Shown here one piece after another: positions 56,334 through 64,000 of a DNA stretch of 64,000 nt. The notes below the pieces were generated by a model, which was not told the origin of the DNA, did no database searches, and saw only the letters and a program-made list of their open reading frames with translations. The stretch comes from DASRDU01 sp035652435 (lineage in GTDB: Bacteria; Acidobacteriota; Blastocatellia; RBC074), in assembly GCA_035652435.1 (NCBI GenBank), contig DASRDU010000129.1, positions 102,288-166,287 on the forward strand. The letters run 5' to 3'. Numbering within the stretch: the first letter of the stretch is position 1; each line of letters opens with the position of its first letter. A program made the position numbers and the translations under genes.

Positions 56334-57092
56334 ATGAAAGTTCGCATCGTCCCAAGCACGCGAGACGGGCGGCACCAGCTGCTGACCTCGTACCTCGTCA
56401 ATGACACACTGGCCGTGGACGCGGGCGCGCTGGCCGTCGGCCTGAGTACCGAAGAACAGAGGCGGTTGCGTTCGATTATCATCACGCACACGCACCTCGA
56501 TCACATCATCTCGCTGCCGCTCTACATCACCGACCTGTTTGATGAGCTGCGCGAGCCGGTGAATTTATTCGCGACCGCCTCTGATTTTGAGGCGCTCCGG
56601 ACTTACATCTTCAACCCGCGGGTGTGGATTGACTGGTCAATCCTCAAAAACGCGCACACCGAGCTGCTCGCATGGCGGCAGTACGAATCGGGGGAGAGTT
56701 TCACGGCCGAAGGCTTGAAGGTCACGCCGATCCCGGTGACGCACACGGTGCTGACCCACGCGCTGCTGGTCGAAGACAAAAACAGCGCGGTGCTGTTCAC
56801 TTCCGACACCGGCGCGACCGACCGGGTGTGGGAGGTGGCGAACGATTGCCCGAAACTCCGCGCGGTGCTGATTGACCTGTCGTTCCCGGCGGCGCTCACC
56901 GAACTCGGGCGGGTGTCAAAGCACCACTCGGTCACGACGCTCCTTGAGGAGATGGAAAAGATCAACCCGGCGGCGACGGTTTACGGGATTCATTTGAAAC
57001 CGATGTATCGCGACCAGATCATGGCGGAAGTCGAGGCCCTCGACAACCCGCGCCTCGTGATTGCGGAAGTCGGGAAAGAGTACAACTTCTAG
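56334..57092 (+). CDS. Metallo-beta-lactamase-fold hydrolase resembling class II cyclic-nucleotide phosphodiesterase (252 aa)
   Basis: The metal-binding motif is ITHTHLDHI near residue 50; other ligands are in PVTHTV, FTSDTGATD and YGIHLKP. The spacing and the sequences SPLYITDLF-like loop, FNPRVWIDW and IDLSFP recall PDEII enzymes (yeast PDE1 family) that hydrolyse 3',5'-cyclic AMP. The next gene encodes a class III cyclase, which supports a make-and-break cAMP pair. Hydrolysis of another small ester cannot be excluded. Confidence 0.78.
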   Translation: MKVRIVPSTRDGRHQLLTSYLVNDTLAVDAGALAVGLSTEEQRRLRSIIITHTHLDHIISLPLYITDLFDELREPVNLFATASDFEALRTYIFNPRVWIDWSILKNAHTELLAWRQYESGESFTAEGLKVTPIPVTHTVLTHALLVEDKNSAVLFTSDTGATDRVWEVANDCPKLRAVLIDLSFPAALTELGRVSKHHSVTTLLEEMEKINPAATVYGIHLKPMYRDQIMAEVEALDNPRLVIAEVGKEYNF

Positions 57093-57099
57093 GGCCTGA

Positions 57100-57140
57100 T
57101 CAGTGATCAGGCGGGCCGGCAATCGGCCGCCGATCACTGA
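57100..57140 (+). terminator. Strong hairpin between the phosphodiesterase-like and cyclase genes
   Basis: TCAGTGATC (57100-57108) pairs with GATCACTGA (57132-57140), and inner G/C-rich arms (GGCGGGCCG / CGGCCGCC) extend the stem with bulges around a GCAAT loop. A moderately T-rich stretch follows, 21 nt before the cyclase ATG. An overlapping 17-nt odd palindrome is centred in CCTGATCAGTGATCAGG (57095-57111). Confidence 0.5.
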
Positions 57141-57161
57141 CTATTACTGATTATTGTTTCT

Positions 57162-58751
57162 ATGTTCAGTCTGCGCATTCAAGCTGCCGGCGGCAAGCTT
57201 TTCACCCACCAGATTTCCGATGCGGAAACATTCATCGGACGCGACCCGAAAAATGACCTGACGCTGGATGACCCCCGCGTCTCGCGGCAGCACGCGGTCG
57301 TGCGGGTCACGTCAGATGGCGTCAAATTAACCGACCTGAACAGCGGGAATGGCACTTTCGTCAACGGCGAGCGCGTCACGCAGGTCACCTTGTCCAGCGA
57401 AGACACGATCAGAATCGGCGACTGCAAGCTGACTTTCGTGGCCGAAGAGACGAAGCCGCTGCAGGAGGCGCACGACAGCGGCCTGCGCGAGGTGCTGCAG
57501 AAAACGCCGGAAGAGATGATGACTTCATCCACCGCCGGCGACATGGACACTTCGCGTGAACTGCCGCCAATCGCCCTGAGGCACGAACTGGAAAAGAAGG
57601 AGCGCATCCTGGCGCTCTTTTACGAACTCAGCCGGAAGCTCAGTTCCGTCTTCTCGATTGAGGAGATCTACGACAAGGTCTTTGACATCCTCCTGCAGGT
57701 GACGCCGGCCTCGCGCGTCTTCATCTTCCGCAAGAACGAGCAGGGCGAGATGCAGCAGGTGGCCGCGCGCAACCGCGACGCCGGCGAGGCCGGGCAGCCG
57801 CTGCCGATCAGCAAAACGATCTTCGCGAAAGTCACGCGCGAGCGCGTCTCGGTGCTGATGGAAAATACCCAGCGCGACACGCATGGCATCCCGTCACAGA
57901 GCATCCTGCTCAGTCAGGTCCATTCGGTGATGGCCGCGCCGATCAACGGGCGCAAGGGGCTGCTCGGGATCATCTACACCGACCGGCAGGACATCCTCGA
58001 GACCTTCTCTTCGGACGACCTCGACCTGCTCAACGCCGTCACCGTGCAGATGGGCATCGCGATTGACACGATGATGACTCACGAGCGGCTGCAGAAGGAG
58101 GCCCAGGCGCGCGCCAACTACGAGCGGTTCCTGCCGCAGCAGATCGTGGACGACATCCTGAGTTCGCCCGACAAAGTGAAACTCGGCGGCGTGCGTCAGG
58201 TGATCACCGCCCTGTTCGCCGACGTGCGCGGCTTCACGACCCTCTCGGAAAGCAGCAGCCCGGAGATCATCGTCACGCTGCTCAACCGCTACTTCACGCT
58301 CGTCAGCGAAATCATCTTCCGGCACGGCGGGACGCTCGATAAATACATCGGCGACGGGCTGATGGCCCTGTTCGGCGCGCCCTACGCGAGCGAGCGTGAC
58401 GCCGTCAAGGCCGTGCGCGCCGCGTCGGATATGCAGCGCGCGCTGATCGAATTCAACAAGGAGCTGACCGAGTTGAATCTCCCGAACATCGCCATCGGCA
58501 TCGGCATCAACACCGGCCCGGCCATCGTCGGGTACATCGGCTCGGAAACCCGGCTCGATTACACGGCCGTCGGCGACACGGTGAACACCGCCGCAAGGCT
58601 CGAGAGCAATTCCAAACCGGGTCAGATCATCATCAGCGAAACCACCATGCAGGCGCTCGATGAAAGCTTCATCCTCAAACCGCTCGACACGATCAAGCTG
58701 AAAGGCAAGACCGAAAACCTGCGCATCGCCGAGGTCGTCTGGAAAAAGTGA
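57162..58751 (+). CDS. FHA-GAF-class III adenylate/guanylate cyclase (529 aa)
   Basis: FHA domain at ~1-95 (FIGRDPKNDLTL; RVSRQHAVV; NSGNGTFVNGERV), GAF sensor at ~145-300, and catalytic domain at ~335-525. The two metal-binding Asp are in LFADVRGFTTLSE and KYIGDGLMALFG; the transition-state Asn/Arg are in GDTVNTAARLES. The substrate-specificity lysine is in TLDKYIGDG and its partner region in LDYTAVGD, so cAMP is more likely than cGMP. All catalytic residues look intact. Soluble. FHA suggests recruitment by phosphothreonine; the GAF ligand is unknown. The neighbour upstream is a possible cAMP phosphodiesterase. Confidence 0.92.
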   Translation: MFSLRIQAAGGKLFTHQISDAETFIGRDPKNDLTLDDPRVSRQHAVVRVTSDGVKLTDLNSGNGTFVNGERVTQVTLSSEDTIRIGDCKLTFVAEETKPLQEAHDSGLREVLQKTPEEMMTSSTAGDMDTSRELPPIALRHELEKKERILALFYELSRKLSSVFSIEEIYDKVFDILLQVTPASRVFIFRKNEQGEMQQVAARNRDAGEAGQPLPISKTIFAKVTRERVSVLMENTQRDTHGIPSQSILLSQVHSVMAAPINGRKGLLGIIYTDRQDILETFSSDDLDLLNAVTVQMGIAIDTMMTHERLQKEAQARANYERFLPQQIVDDILSSPDKVKLGGVRQVITALFADVRGFTTLSESSSPEIIVTLLNRYFTLVSEIIFRHGGTLDKYIGDGLMALFGAPYASERDAVKAVRAASDMQRALIEFNKELTELNLPNIAIGIGINTGPAIVGYIGSETRLDYTAVGDTVNTAARLESNSKPGQIIISETTMQALDESFILKPLDTIKLKGKTENLRIAEVVWKK

Positions 58752-58972
58752 AATCAGATGTCCGCCCGGTCGGCCATCCGGCCTGATAAATGCGGCTATA
58801 CTCGCCTCGCGGATTCATTTATAATCTGCCTCGGTCGGCATTCGCGTAGTATCCCGCCCCAACCTCTCAGTAAGCTGGGACAGTAACAGAAGCCATGCTG
58901 GAAGCCCTGCCGGGCAGTCCTGCCTGTCCGTTTCCGAGGCTGGCGCGCGACCTCTCCACCCCGAGGTGCGAA

Positions 58973-59347
58973 GTGGCAAAAGTTCTGGTGGTAGACGACA
59001 TTGCTGGAATACGCCAGATGCTCACCCATGCGCTGGACGATGAGCATCAGGTGAGTCAGGCGACCAACGGGCAGGAAGCCGTCCGCCTCGCCGAGATCGA
59101 ACACCCCGACGTCATCATTATGGATCTGGACATGCCTGTCATGGACGGTGTGGAAGCCACACGGCTGATCAAAACCAACCCGCAACTGGCCGGCATCAGG
59201 GTGCTGGCGGTGACCGGGCAGCGCAACAGCGAGCGATCCCGCCTGATTCTGGACTGGTGCGATGCCTTCATCGAAAAGCCCTTCCGCGTCGCCGAACTGT
59301 GCGAAACCGTCGAACGGCTCGCCGCCCCTCCCCTCCCCGGGAACTGA
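58973..59347 (+). CDS. Single-domain response regulator (124 aa)
   Basis: Receiver domain only: acidic pair in VLVVDDIAGI, phospho-acceptor Asp in IIMDLDMPVMDGVEA, Thr in LAVTGQ and Lys in FIEKPFR. No output domain, so it acts by protein contact (CheY/Spo0F style). GTG 58973 is preceded by GAGG at 7-nt spacing; the open frame back to ATG 58895 adds a Pro-rich, non-homologous leader. No histidine kinase is in the window. Confidence 0.87.
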   Translation: MAKVLVVDDIAGIRQMLTHALDDEHQVSQATNGQEAVRLAEIEHPDVIIMDLDMPVMDGVEATRLIKTNPQLAGIRVLAVTGQRNSERSRLILDWCDAFIEKPFRVAELCETVERLAAPPLPGN

Positions 59348-59359
59348 CGGGATCAGTGG

Positions 59360-59389
59360 TTGACACCCTTTCATTCCAACCCCTATAAT
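59360..59389 (+). promoter_or_regulatory. Consensus promoter of the rplU-rpmA operon
   Basis: TTGACA (59360-59365) and TATAAT (59384-59389), both perfect hexamers, separated by 18 bp. The start codon of rplU follows 43 nt later, giving a leader of ~36 nt. Confidence 0.75.
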
Positions 59390-59431
59390 TTGCGACTTTC
59401 TGTTTCCAGAAAAAATGGAGGTGTCTGAACA

Positions 59432-59746
59432 GTGGCATACGCAATTATCCGCACGGGCGGCAAACAGTACCGGGTGAGCGCGGGTGATGTCATTCGCATC
59501 CCTTCGCTGGAAGGTAAAAATGCGGGCGACACGGTGGAATTCGGCGAGGTCCTCGCGGCCGACGGCGACGGCGGATTGAAGATCGGCTCGCCGCTCGTCG
59601 AAGGCGCAAAAGTCACCGGGACCGTGATCAATACCGGTCGCGCGCCGAAAATCATCGTCTTCAAATTCAAACGGCGCAAACAATTCAAGCGCCGGCATGG
59701 TCATCGTCAGGGCTTCACCGCCGTGAAGATTGACGCCATCGCTTAG
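59432..59746 (+). CDS. rplU: 50S ribosomal protein L21
   Basis: Binds 23S rRNA with L20. Starts with GTG (AYAIIRTGGKQYRVSAGD), with GGAGG upstream. The conserved end RRKQFKRRHGHRQGFTAVKI is present. Length (104 aa) is standard. Followed by rpmA and obg in the usual bacterial order. Confidence 0.97.
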   Translation: MAYAIIRTGGKQYRVSAGDVIRIPSLEGKNAGDTVEFGEVLAADGDGGLKIGSPLVEGAKVTGTVINTGRAPKIIVFKFKRRKQFKRRHGHRQGFTAVKIDAIA

Positions 59747-59855
59747 TTCCGCCGGGAAGTGCGATCCGTTACCGCCGGGCCCCCGGGGCCGAGCGGTCAT
59801 CGCACCATACATTATCTGCCGGATGCCATCCGGGCAGTCTCAGGAGTTATTCGTC

Positions 59856-60116
59856 ATGGCACATAAGAAAGGTGTAGGCAGTTCGCGTAACGGGCGTGAC
59901 TCGAACGCGCAGCGGCTGGGCGTCAAGCGTTTCGGCGGCCAGCTGGTGAGCGGCGGTTCGATCCTCGTGCGTCAGCGCGGCACGGTTTTCAAGCCCGGCA
60001 ACAACGTCGGCCGCGGCAGCGATGACACGCTGTTTGCGAAGATTACCGGCATCGTCAAGTTCGAGGATCGCGGGCGCAAGGGGCGCTTCATCAGCGTCTA
60101 CGCCGCCGAGCAGTAA
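59856..60116 (+). CDS. rpmA: 50S ribosomal protein L27
   Basis: Near the peptidyl-transferase centre. MAHKKGVGSSRNGRDSNAQR is the classic N-terminus, starting directly with the A-H-K-K residues without a Firmicutes-type cleaved leader. CAGGAG lies upstream. 86 aa, typical. The reading frame is open upstream to 59730, but ATG 59856 is certain from family conservation. Confidence 0.97.
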   Translation: MAHKKGVGSSRNGRDSNAQRLGVKRFGGQLVSGGSILVRQRGTVFKPGNNVGRGSDDTLFAKITGIVKFEDRGRKGRFISVYAAEQ

Positions 60117-60129
60117 AGCAGTTATTTCG

Positions 60130-61230
60130 ATGTTTATTGACCGCGCGAAAATTCACGTGCGTGGCGGCAATGGCGGCAACGGCGTGACGGCTTTCCGGCG
60201 CGAAAAGTTCGTGCCGCGCGGCGGGCCTTCGGGCGGTGACGGCGGGCGCGGCGGGTCGGTTTACTTTGAGTCCACTGAGGGTCTCAACACCCTGCTCCAT
60301 TTCCGTTACAACCCGGAACACCAAGCCGGGCGCGGGCGTCACGGTGAAGGCTCGAAGAGGCACGGGCAGGATGGCGAAGACATCATTGTCCAGGTTCCCG
60401 TCGGCACGGTCGTGATGGACGAGGTGACCGGCGAAGTGATTCACGATTTCACGCGCGCCCGCGTGCGCGTGCGGATCGCGGCGGGCGGGCGCGGAGGGCG
60501 CGGCAACGCACAGTTCGCGACCCCGACCAATCGCGCGCCGCGCCATCACGAAGAGGGCAGGCCCGGCGAGGAACGCTGGCTGGTCCTTGAACTCAAGCTG
60601 ATCGCCGATGTCGGGCTGGTCGGGTTGCCGAACGCCGGCAAATCAACGCTGATTTCGCGCATCTCGGCGGCGCGCCCGAAAATCGCGGATTACCCTTTCA
60701 CCACGCTCGAGCCGCACCTCGGCGTGGTTGATCTGGGCGAATATAAAAGCTTCGTCGTCGCCGACATCCCCGGCCTGATCGAAGGCGCGCATGCCGGGGC
60801 CGGGCTGGGTGACCGCTTTCTGCGTCACATCGAGCGCACCAGACTGCTGCTCCACCTTGTGGACGTTTCCGGCCTCTCCGCCGACCCGGTTGAAGATTAC
60901 CGCACCATCACCCGTGAACTGGCGGCTTACAGTGAGGAGGTGGCCGGCAAACCGAAGATCGTCGTGGCGACCAAAATTGACGCGCTCGATGACGCCGAAC
61001 GGCTGAGGGAGTTTGAGCAGTTCTGCCGGGGCGAGGGGCTGGAATTTCACGCGATCTCGGCCGCTTCCGGCGCGGGCCTGAAAGAACTGCTGCGCGCGGT
61101 GGAGCGGCGATTGGGAGAGATAAGTGAGGATGAAAAACCCGATCCCGACACTTCAGACCAATCGGCTGATTCAACAGTCGAGCCTGCCCTGATGAGGTCG
61201 CAGGTCATCCGGAGCGGCTTTGATCTTTGA
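60130..61230 (+). CDS. obg: Obg-family GTPase (ObgE/CgtA)
   Basis: Ribosome-assembly and stress GTPase. The glycine-rich Obg fold (KIHVRGGNGGNGVTAFRREK; PSGGDGGRGGSVYFE) spans residues 1-158. The G-domain has GLPNAGKSTLIS (G1), FTTLEPHLG (G2), DIPGLIEGAHAG (G3), ATKID (G4) and SAASGAG (G5). The C-terminal ~30 residues are acidic and variable. ATG 60130 is 13 nt after rpmA. Confidence 0.96.
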   Translation: MFIDRAKIHVRGGNGGNGVTAFRREKFVPRGGPSGGDGGRGGSVYFESTEGLNTLLHFRYNPEHQAGRGRHGEGSKRHGQDGEDIIVQVPVGTVVMDEVTGEVIHDFTRARVRVRIAAGGRGGRGNAQFATPTNRAPRHHEEGRPGEERWLVLELKLIADVGLVGLPNAGKSTLISRISAARPKIADYPFTTLEPHLGVVDLGEYKSFVVADIPGLIEGAHAGAGLGDRFLRHIERTRLLLHLVDVSGLSADPVEDYRTITRELAAYSEEVAGKPKIVVATKIDALDDAERLREFEQFCRGEGLEFHAISAASGAGLKELLRAVERRLGEISEDEKPDPDTSDQSADSTVEPALMRSQVIRSGFDL

Positions 61231-61240
61231 TTGCGCACCG

Positions 61241-61927
61241 ATGGATGTGAGGAAGGAACGAGTCCAGCAAAGAATCGGGGTTTACGGCGGCACGTTCGAT
61301 CCGATCCATTACGGCCACCTGAAAGTGGCGACGGCGATCATCGAAGCCTTCGCACTTGATGAACTGCTGATCGTCCCCGCCTTCGTGCCCCCGCACAAGC
61401 GCACGCGAGCCATCAGTTCACCCTACCATCGCTTCGCGATGCTCGCGCTGGCGACGGCGGATTCGGCAGCGATGCGGCTGTCAACCATCGAGCTGGAGGC
61501 GCCGTCGCGTCCCTGGACGATTGATACGCTCGGGCGGTTGCAGCAGGAAAACCCGGCGGCGCAGTTGTTCTTTGTCATGGGGGCCGATTCATTCGCCGAC
61601 GTGACTTCGTGGCGCGAATACGAGCGGCTGATGGGCGAATACCACATCGTTGTCGCCCTGCGCCCCGGCTACGAAAGCGCCGGTGAAATTGACGCTCATC
61701 TGTCGTCGCGGCTGCGGTCGCAGGTGGCGGATTTGCGCGGCGGCGGACTCCCTGATGAACTGCGTACGGCGAAACCGCACATCTGGCTGACTGACTATAT
61801 TGAAGTTGACGTTTCAGCCAGTGAGATTCGTGCGGCGGCGCAGCGGGGGCGTCCGATTGAAAATTTCGTGCCACCTGTTGTGGCGCGCTACATTGAAAGG
61901 CACGGGCTTTATCGCCAGAGCGAATGA
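61241..61927 (+). CDS. nadD: Nicotinate-nucleotide adenylyltransferase NadD
   Basis: Forms nicotinic acid adenine dinucleotide in NAD synthesis. The nucleotidyltransferase motif is YGGTFDPIHYGHL, followed by ELEAPSRPWTIDTL, FVMGADSFADVTSW and the C-terminal VSASEIRAAAQRGRPIENF. ATG 61241 lies 10 nt after obg; the frame is also open from a TTG at 61220. Length 228 aa. Confidence 0.93.
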   Translation: MDVRKERVQQRIGVYGGTFDPIHYGHLKVATAIIEAFALDELLIVPAFVPPHKRTRAISSPYHRFAMLALATADSAAMRLSTIELEAPSRPWTIDTLGRLQQENPAAQLFFVMGADSFADVTSWREYERLMGEYHIVVALRPGYESAGEIDAHLSSRLRSQVADLRGGGLPDELRTAKPHIWLTDYIEVDVSASEIRAAAQRGRPIENFVPPVVARYIERHGLYRQSE

Positions 61928-61946
61928 CCCGGGCGGATAAGTATTG

Positions 61947-62402
61947 ATGACTGAAACATTGCAAAATCTGGAAACACAAAAAGTCGAAGCGGGCGCGCCC
62001 GTCCGCAGGAAGCAGATGACGGACGAGGAGCTGCTGGCGCACGTTCAGGCGGCGGTTCACGCCGCGGAAGAGAAGAAAGCGGTTGAGGTGGTTACGCTCC
62101 GGCTCATCGAGCTGACTTCGTTTACCGATTATTTCGTCATCTGCTCCGGCAACTCAGTGCGTCAGGTGCAGGCGATTGCGGATGAAGTGACTGACCAGCT
62201 CAAAAAGCGTGGGGTTCGCCCGCAGAACACCGAAGGCTACAACAACGCTGAATGGATCCTGATTGATTACGGCGCCTTCGTCGTTCACATTTTCTCCGGG
62301 GCTGCGCGGCGCTTCTATGACCTCGAACGTCTGTGGCGCGACGCCGCGCGGGTTGACTTTCCGGAATCGGGGAACGGGGGAGCGGAAGCCCCGTCGAATT
62401 GA
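61947..62402 (+). CDS. rsfS: Ribosomal silencing factor RsfS
   Basis: Binds L14 and blocks subunit joining in slow growth. Family core: VVTLRLIELTSFTDYFVICSGNS (in parts), QVQAIADEVTDQLKK, WILIDYGAFVVHIF and RRFYDLERLW. An N-terminal Lys/Glu-rich extension of ~40 residues precedes the domain. ATG 61947 is used; a TTG stands just before it. Usual place between nadD and rlmH. Confidence 0.93.
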   Translation: MTETLQNLETQKVEAGAPVRRKQMTDEELLAHVQAAVHAAEEKKAVEVVTLRLIELTSFTDYFVICSGNSVRQVQAIADEVTDQLKKRGVRPQNTEGYNNAEWILIDYGAFVVHIFSGAARRFYDLERLWRDAARVDFPESGNGGAEAPSN

Positions 62403-62428
62403 TCATTTGAAAGTACCGGTTGTTCGCA

Positions 62429-62896
62429 ATGCGACTGCACTTCGTCTGGATCGGCAAAACCAGAGAACGGCACTGTGCCGCGCTGGTGAATGATTATCTG
62501 GGCCGCCTCGAACATTTTGCCGGTTGCGAGGTCAGCGAAATTAGAGAGCAGTCGGGCGCGGGCGACGAGCGCCGAATGATGGCCGCCGAGGGCGCGAAGC
62601 TGCTCTCATCCGTCGAGCGTGATGATTACGTCATCCTGCTCGATGAAGCCGGGAAGCAGCTTTCATCAGCCGAACTCGCCGAATTCATCGGCGCGCGGCA
62701 ACAGGACGGGGTCAGGCGCATGGCACTTATTATTGGCGGCTTCGCCGGAGTCAGCGATGAAGTCAGGCGGCGGGCCAGTTTCAGGCTTTCGCTGTCACGA
62801 ATGACGCTCACGCACGAACTGGCGCGGGTGATACTGACGGAACAGATTTATCGAGCGTTCACGCTCCTGGCAGGTTTACCTTATCACCGGTCCTGA
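62429..62896 (+). CDS. rlmH: 23S rRNA pseudouridine-1915 N3-methyltransferase RlmH
   Basis: SPOUT-class methyltransferase. MRLHFVWIGKTRERHCAAL at the start, DDYVILLDEAGKQLSS, LIIGGFAGVSDEV (SAM-binding knot) and LSLSRMTLTHELARVIL with the C-terminal EQIYRAFTLLAGLPYHRS. Length 155 aa, normal. ATG 62429 follows rsfS by 26 nt. Confidence 0.95.
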   Translation: MRLHFVWIGKTRERHCAALVNDYLGRLEHFAGCEVSEIREQSGAGDERRMMAAEGAKLLSSVERDDYVILLDEAGKQLSSAELAEFIGARQQDGVRRMALIIGGFAGVSDEVRRRASFRLSLSRMTLTHELARVILTEQIYRAFTLLAGLPYHRS

Positions 62897-62998
62897 GGGC
62901 GCACTTGCGGCAGGCCCGAGACAGTAAAGCGGGCCGCTGACAAAGGCCCTCTGCTCTGGACATTTTTTCTGGCTGCTTCTCACAAGGAGAAATCTTTG

Positions 62999-63364
62999 AT
63001 GGATAAGAAGAGATTGAAATTTTATCGTGACCGCCTGCTGGAAGAACGCGCGGCCCTGATGGGCGTCGTCGGCCGCAACGAGGATCACGGGCGTGAGGCC
63101 GATCAGGAGGCCACGCAGGATCCGGCGGACAAGGCGTCGAATTCTTATACGAAAGAGTTGCTGTTCAGCCAGTCCACTAATGACCGGCTGATCCTGGCGC
63201 AGATCGAAGAGGCAATCGAGCGCATGGACGACGACGAGTTCGGCGTCTGCCTCAACTGCCGCAAGGAAATCGGGGCGAAACGTCTCGAAGCGATCCCGTG
63301 GGCGCGGTACTGCATCGAGTGCCAGGAGCTGGTCGAACGCGGCCTGCTTGATGAGGAAGAATAA
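62999..63364 (+). CDS. TraR/DksA-type C4 zinc-finger protein (121 aa)
   Basis: Small helical protein with a C-terminal zinc finger, CLNC-x17-CIEC (FGVCLNCRKEI ... RYCIECQELVER), preceded by the coiled-coil region. DksA-family members bind the RNA polymerase secondary channel; this short form lacks a clear DxxDxA tip, so direct DksA function is uncertain. AAGGAG lies upstream. Followed by a strong hairpin terminator. Confidence 0.87.
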   Translation: MDKKRLKFYRDRLLEERAALMGVVGRNEDHGREADQEATQDPADKASNSYTKELLFSQSTNDRLILAQIEEAIERMDDDEFGVCLNCRKEIGAKRLEAIPWARYCIECQELVERGLLDEEE

Positions 63365-63397
63365 GCGGCTCGGGTTCTCAAAGTATGTCAGTAAACG

Positions 63398-63438
63398 AAG
63401 CCCCGGATGATCAGTCAGACCAGATCACCCGGGGCTTT
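63398..63438. terminator. Terminator between the zinc-finger gene and the convergent rhodanese gene
   Basis: AAGCCCCGG (63398-63406) and CCGGGGCTT (63429-63437) make a 9-bp stem with inner GATGATC/GATCA pairing. A T follows on the plus strand; on the minus strand CGTTTAC follows, so it may act both ways. Confidence 0.6.
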
Positions 63439-63465
63439 ATGCGTCTCCCACCTGTGATACAGCCC

Positions 63466-63870
63466 TTAGCGCTTACGCTGAGGTTTCTTCCCTCCCGACT
63501 TCCCCGCCCCGCCGGTCGCGGGAACATCTTTTGGTTCCACCGCATAACCGGCTTTCTGCCACGCCTCGAAACCGCCGATCAGGGCCCTCACATTCCTGAA
63601 TCCGTTATCGGTCAGTGTCCGCGCCACTCTGTCGCTGGCAGCTTCGCCCGGTTGTGAGCAGTAGGTAATGATCTCTCCGGTTTTCGGGAAAGACTTCAGT
63701 TTCCCTGACTTCAACTCTGCCCCGACTTTATCGTAAGCGATGCGAATAGCGCCTTTGATTTTGAGCGCGCTGGCCCGATACGCCCCCTCGCTGCGCGAAT
63801 CAATGATCAGCAGCTTCGCGCCATCATCCATTCTCTGCTTGAGCATCTGGATCGTGATCCGGGTAGTCAT
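63466..63870 (-). CDS. Rhodanese-domain protein (134 aa)
   Basis: Single rhodanese domain, with LLIIDSRSEGAYRASALKIKGA at the start and the active-site loop YCSQPGEAASDRVA, Cys as sulfur-carrying nucleophile. A Lys/Gly-rich tail follows. No signal peptide. The ATG at 63870 overlaps the stop of the upstream IS1-type transposase frame (ATGA), so the native leader and promoter have probably been displaced by the insertion. Confidence 0.9.
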   Translation of the reverse strand: MTTRITIQMLKQRMDDGAKLLIIDSRSEGAYRASALKIKGAIRIAYDKVGAELKSGKLKSFPKTGEIITYCSQPGEAASDRVARTLTDNGFRNVRALIGGFEAWQKAGYAVEPKDVPATGGAGKSGGKKPQRKR

Positions 63871-64000
63871 GAAAAAGTAATGCTGGCGGCAACCTCCTGA
63901 TTGTAATGGCAGATGAAGTACTTGATCGCGCCAATGTGGTTGCGCAGGCTCTTTGAAAAACTCAGCGCCTCGCGCACCAGCCGTGACACTCGCTGCCGCA
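63867..64000 (-). mobile_element. IS1-family insertion sequence, transposase C-terminus (cut by window edge)
   Basis: The 43 visible codons read RQRVSRLVREALSFSKSL, RNHIGAIKYFICHYN and a short tail. This is the characteristic end of IS1-family DDE transposases (RLVRKTLSFSK...NHIGAIWYFIHHYN type). The likely terminal inverted repeat, AGTAATGCTGGCGGCAACC on the plus strand from 63876, resembles IS1 ends (GGTAATG/GGTGATGCTG). The IS end therefore falls inside the last codons of the frame, and its stop codon lies in host DNA at the rhodanese start. The rest is outside the window. Confidence 0.75.

Overview
The window looks like a piece of a G+C-rich (by eye about 60%) chromosome from a diderm, respiring Acidobacteriota member, most likely class Blastocatellia; this placement is inferred from gene content only. 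Pointers are an Oar-like TonB-dependent receptor with a carboxypeptidase-regulatory N-terminus, a protein with a Solibacter-type (TIGR03437-like) domain, lipid A/Kdo genes (waaA, lpxK), futalosine-route menaquinone genes and very abundant multihaem c-type cytochromes. No tRNA, rRNA or CRISPR array was seen.

Layout. 1-9.4 kb: the end of purQ, a short-chain dehydrogenase, a small unknown gene, a beta-class DNA methyltransferase with a large in-frame insert, two cell-wall enzymes (M23 peptidase and L,D-transpeptidase), then a leftward acyl-CoA ligase / unknown / dehydrogenase operon. 9.5-15.3 kb: a DUF4388-like/DnaJ/TPR scaffold protein, an Old Yellow Enzyme relative, and an ECF sigma / zinc-finger anti-sigma / membrane protein unit. 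15.5-24.2 kb: the TonB receptor, a GMC dehydrogenase-MFS-cupin operon, a secreted pilin-like protein and a PilZ protein. 24.2-29.4 kb, leftward: ubiX-like, mqnP, redoxin, mqnE, mqnD and a formylglycine-generating-type lipoprotein. 29.6-40.5 kb: larB, a CHAD protein split over two reading frames, a candidate small RNA, dprA, two DedA/VTT membrane proteins, an L-2-hydroxyglutarate oxidase-like gene, efp, waaA, lpxK and xerC/D.

40.6-56.3 kb is the most distinctive part. Two divergent transcription units start from well-formed promoters near 47.5 kb. Leftward: a 646-residue predicted outer-membrane barrel, a SnoaL-like protein and a 1330-residue cytochrome fused to an LVIVD propeller. Rightward: a TIGR03437/double HbpS-like protein, a 13-haem cytochrome with a long Pro/Lys/Glu linker, a 9-haem cytochrome, a double-FHA membrane protein and a tetrahaem cytochrome. 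Together these carry 35 CXXCH motifs plus two atypical ones. I infer an envelope-spanning electron conduit; neither direction nor partner can be read from the sequence.

56.3-59.4 kb holds a cyclic-nucleotide signalling set (class II phosphodiesterase-like metallo-hydrolase, FHA-GAF-adenylate cyclase, response regulator). 59.4-63.4 kb is the conserved rplU-rpmA-obg-nadD-rsfS-rlmH block plus a DksA/TraR-type zinc-finger gene. The window closes with a leftward rhodanese gene whose start abuts the end of an IS1-family insertion sequence.
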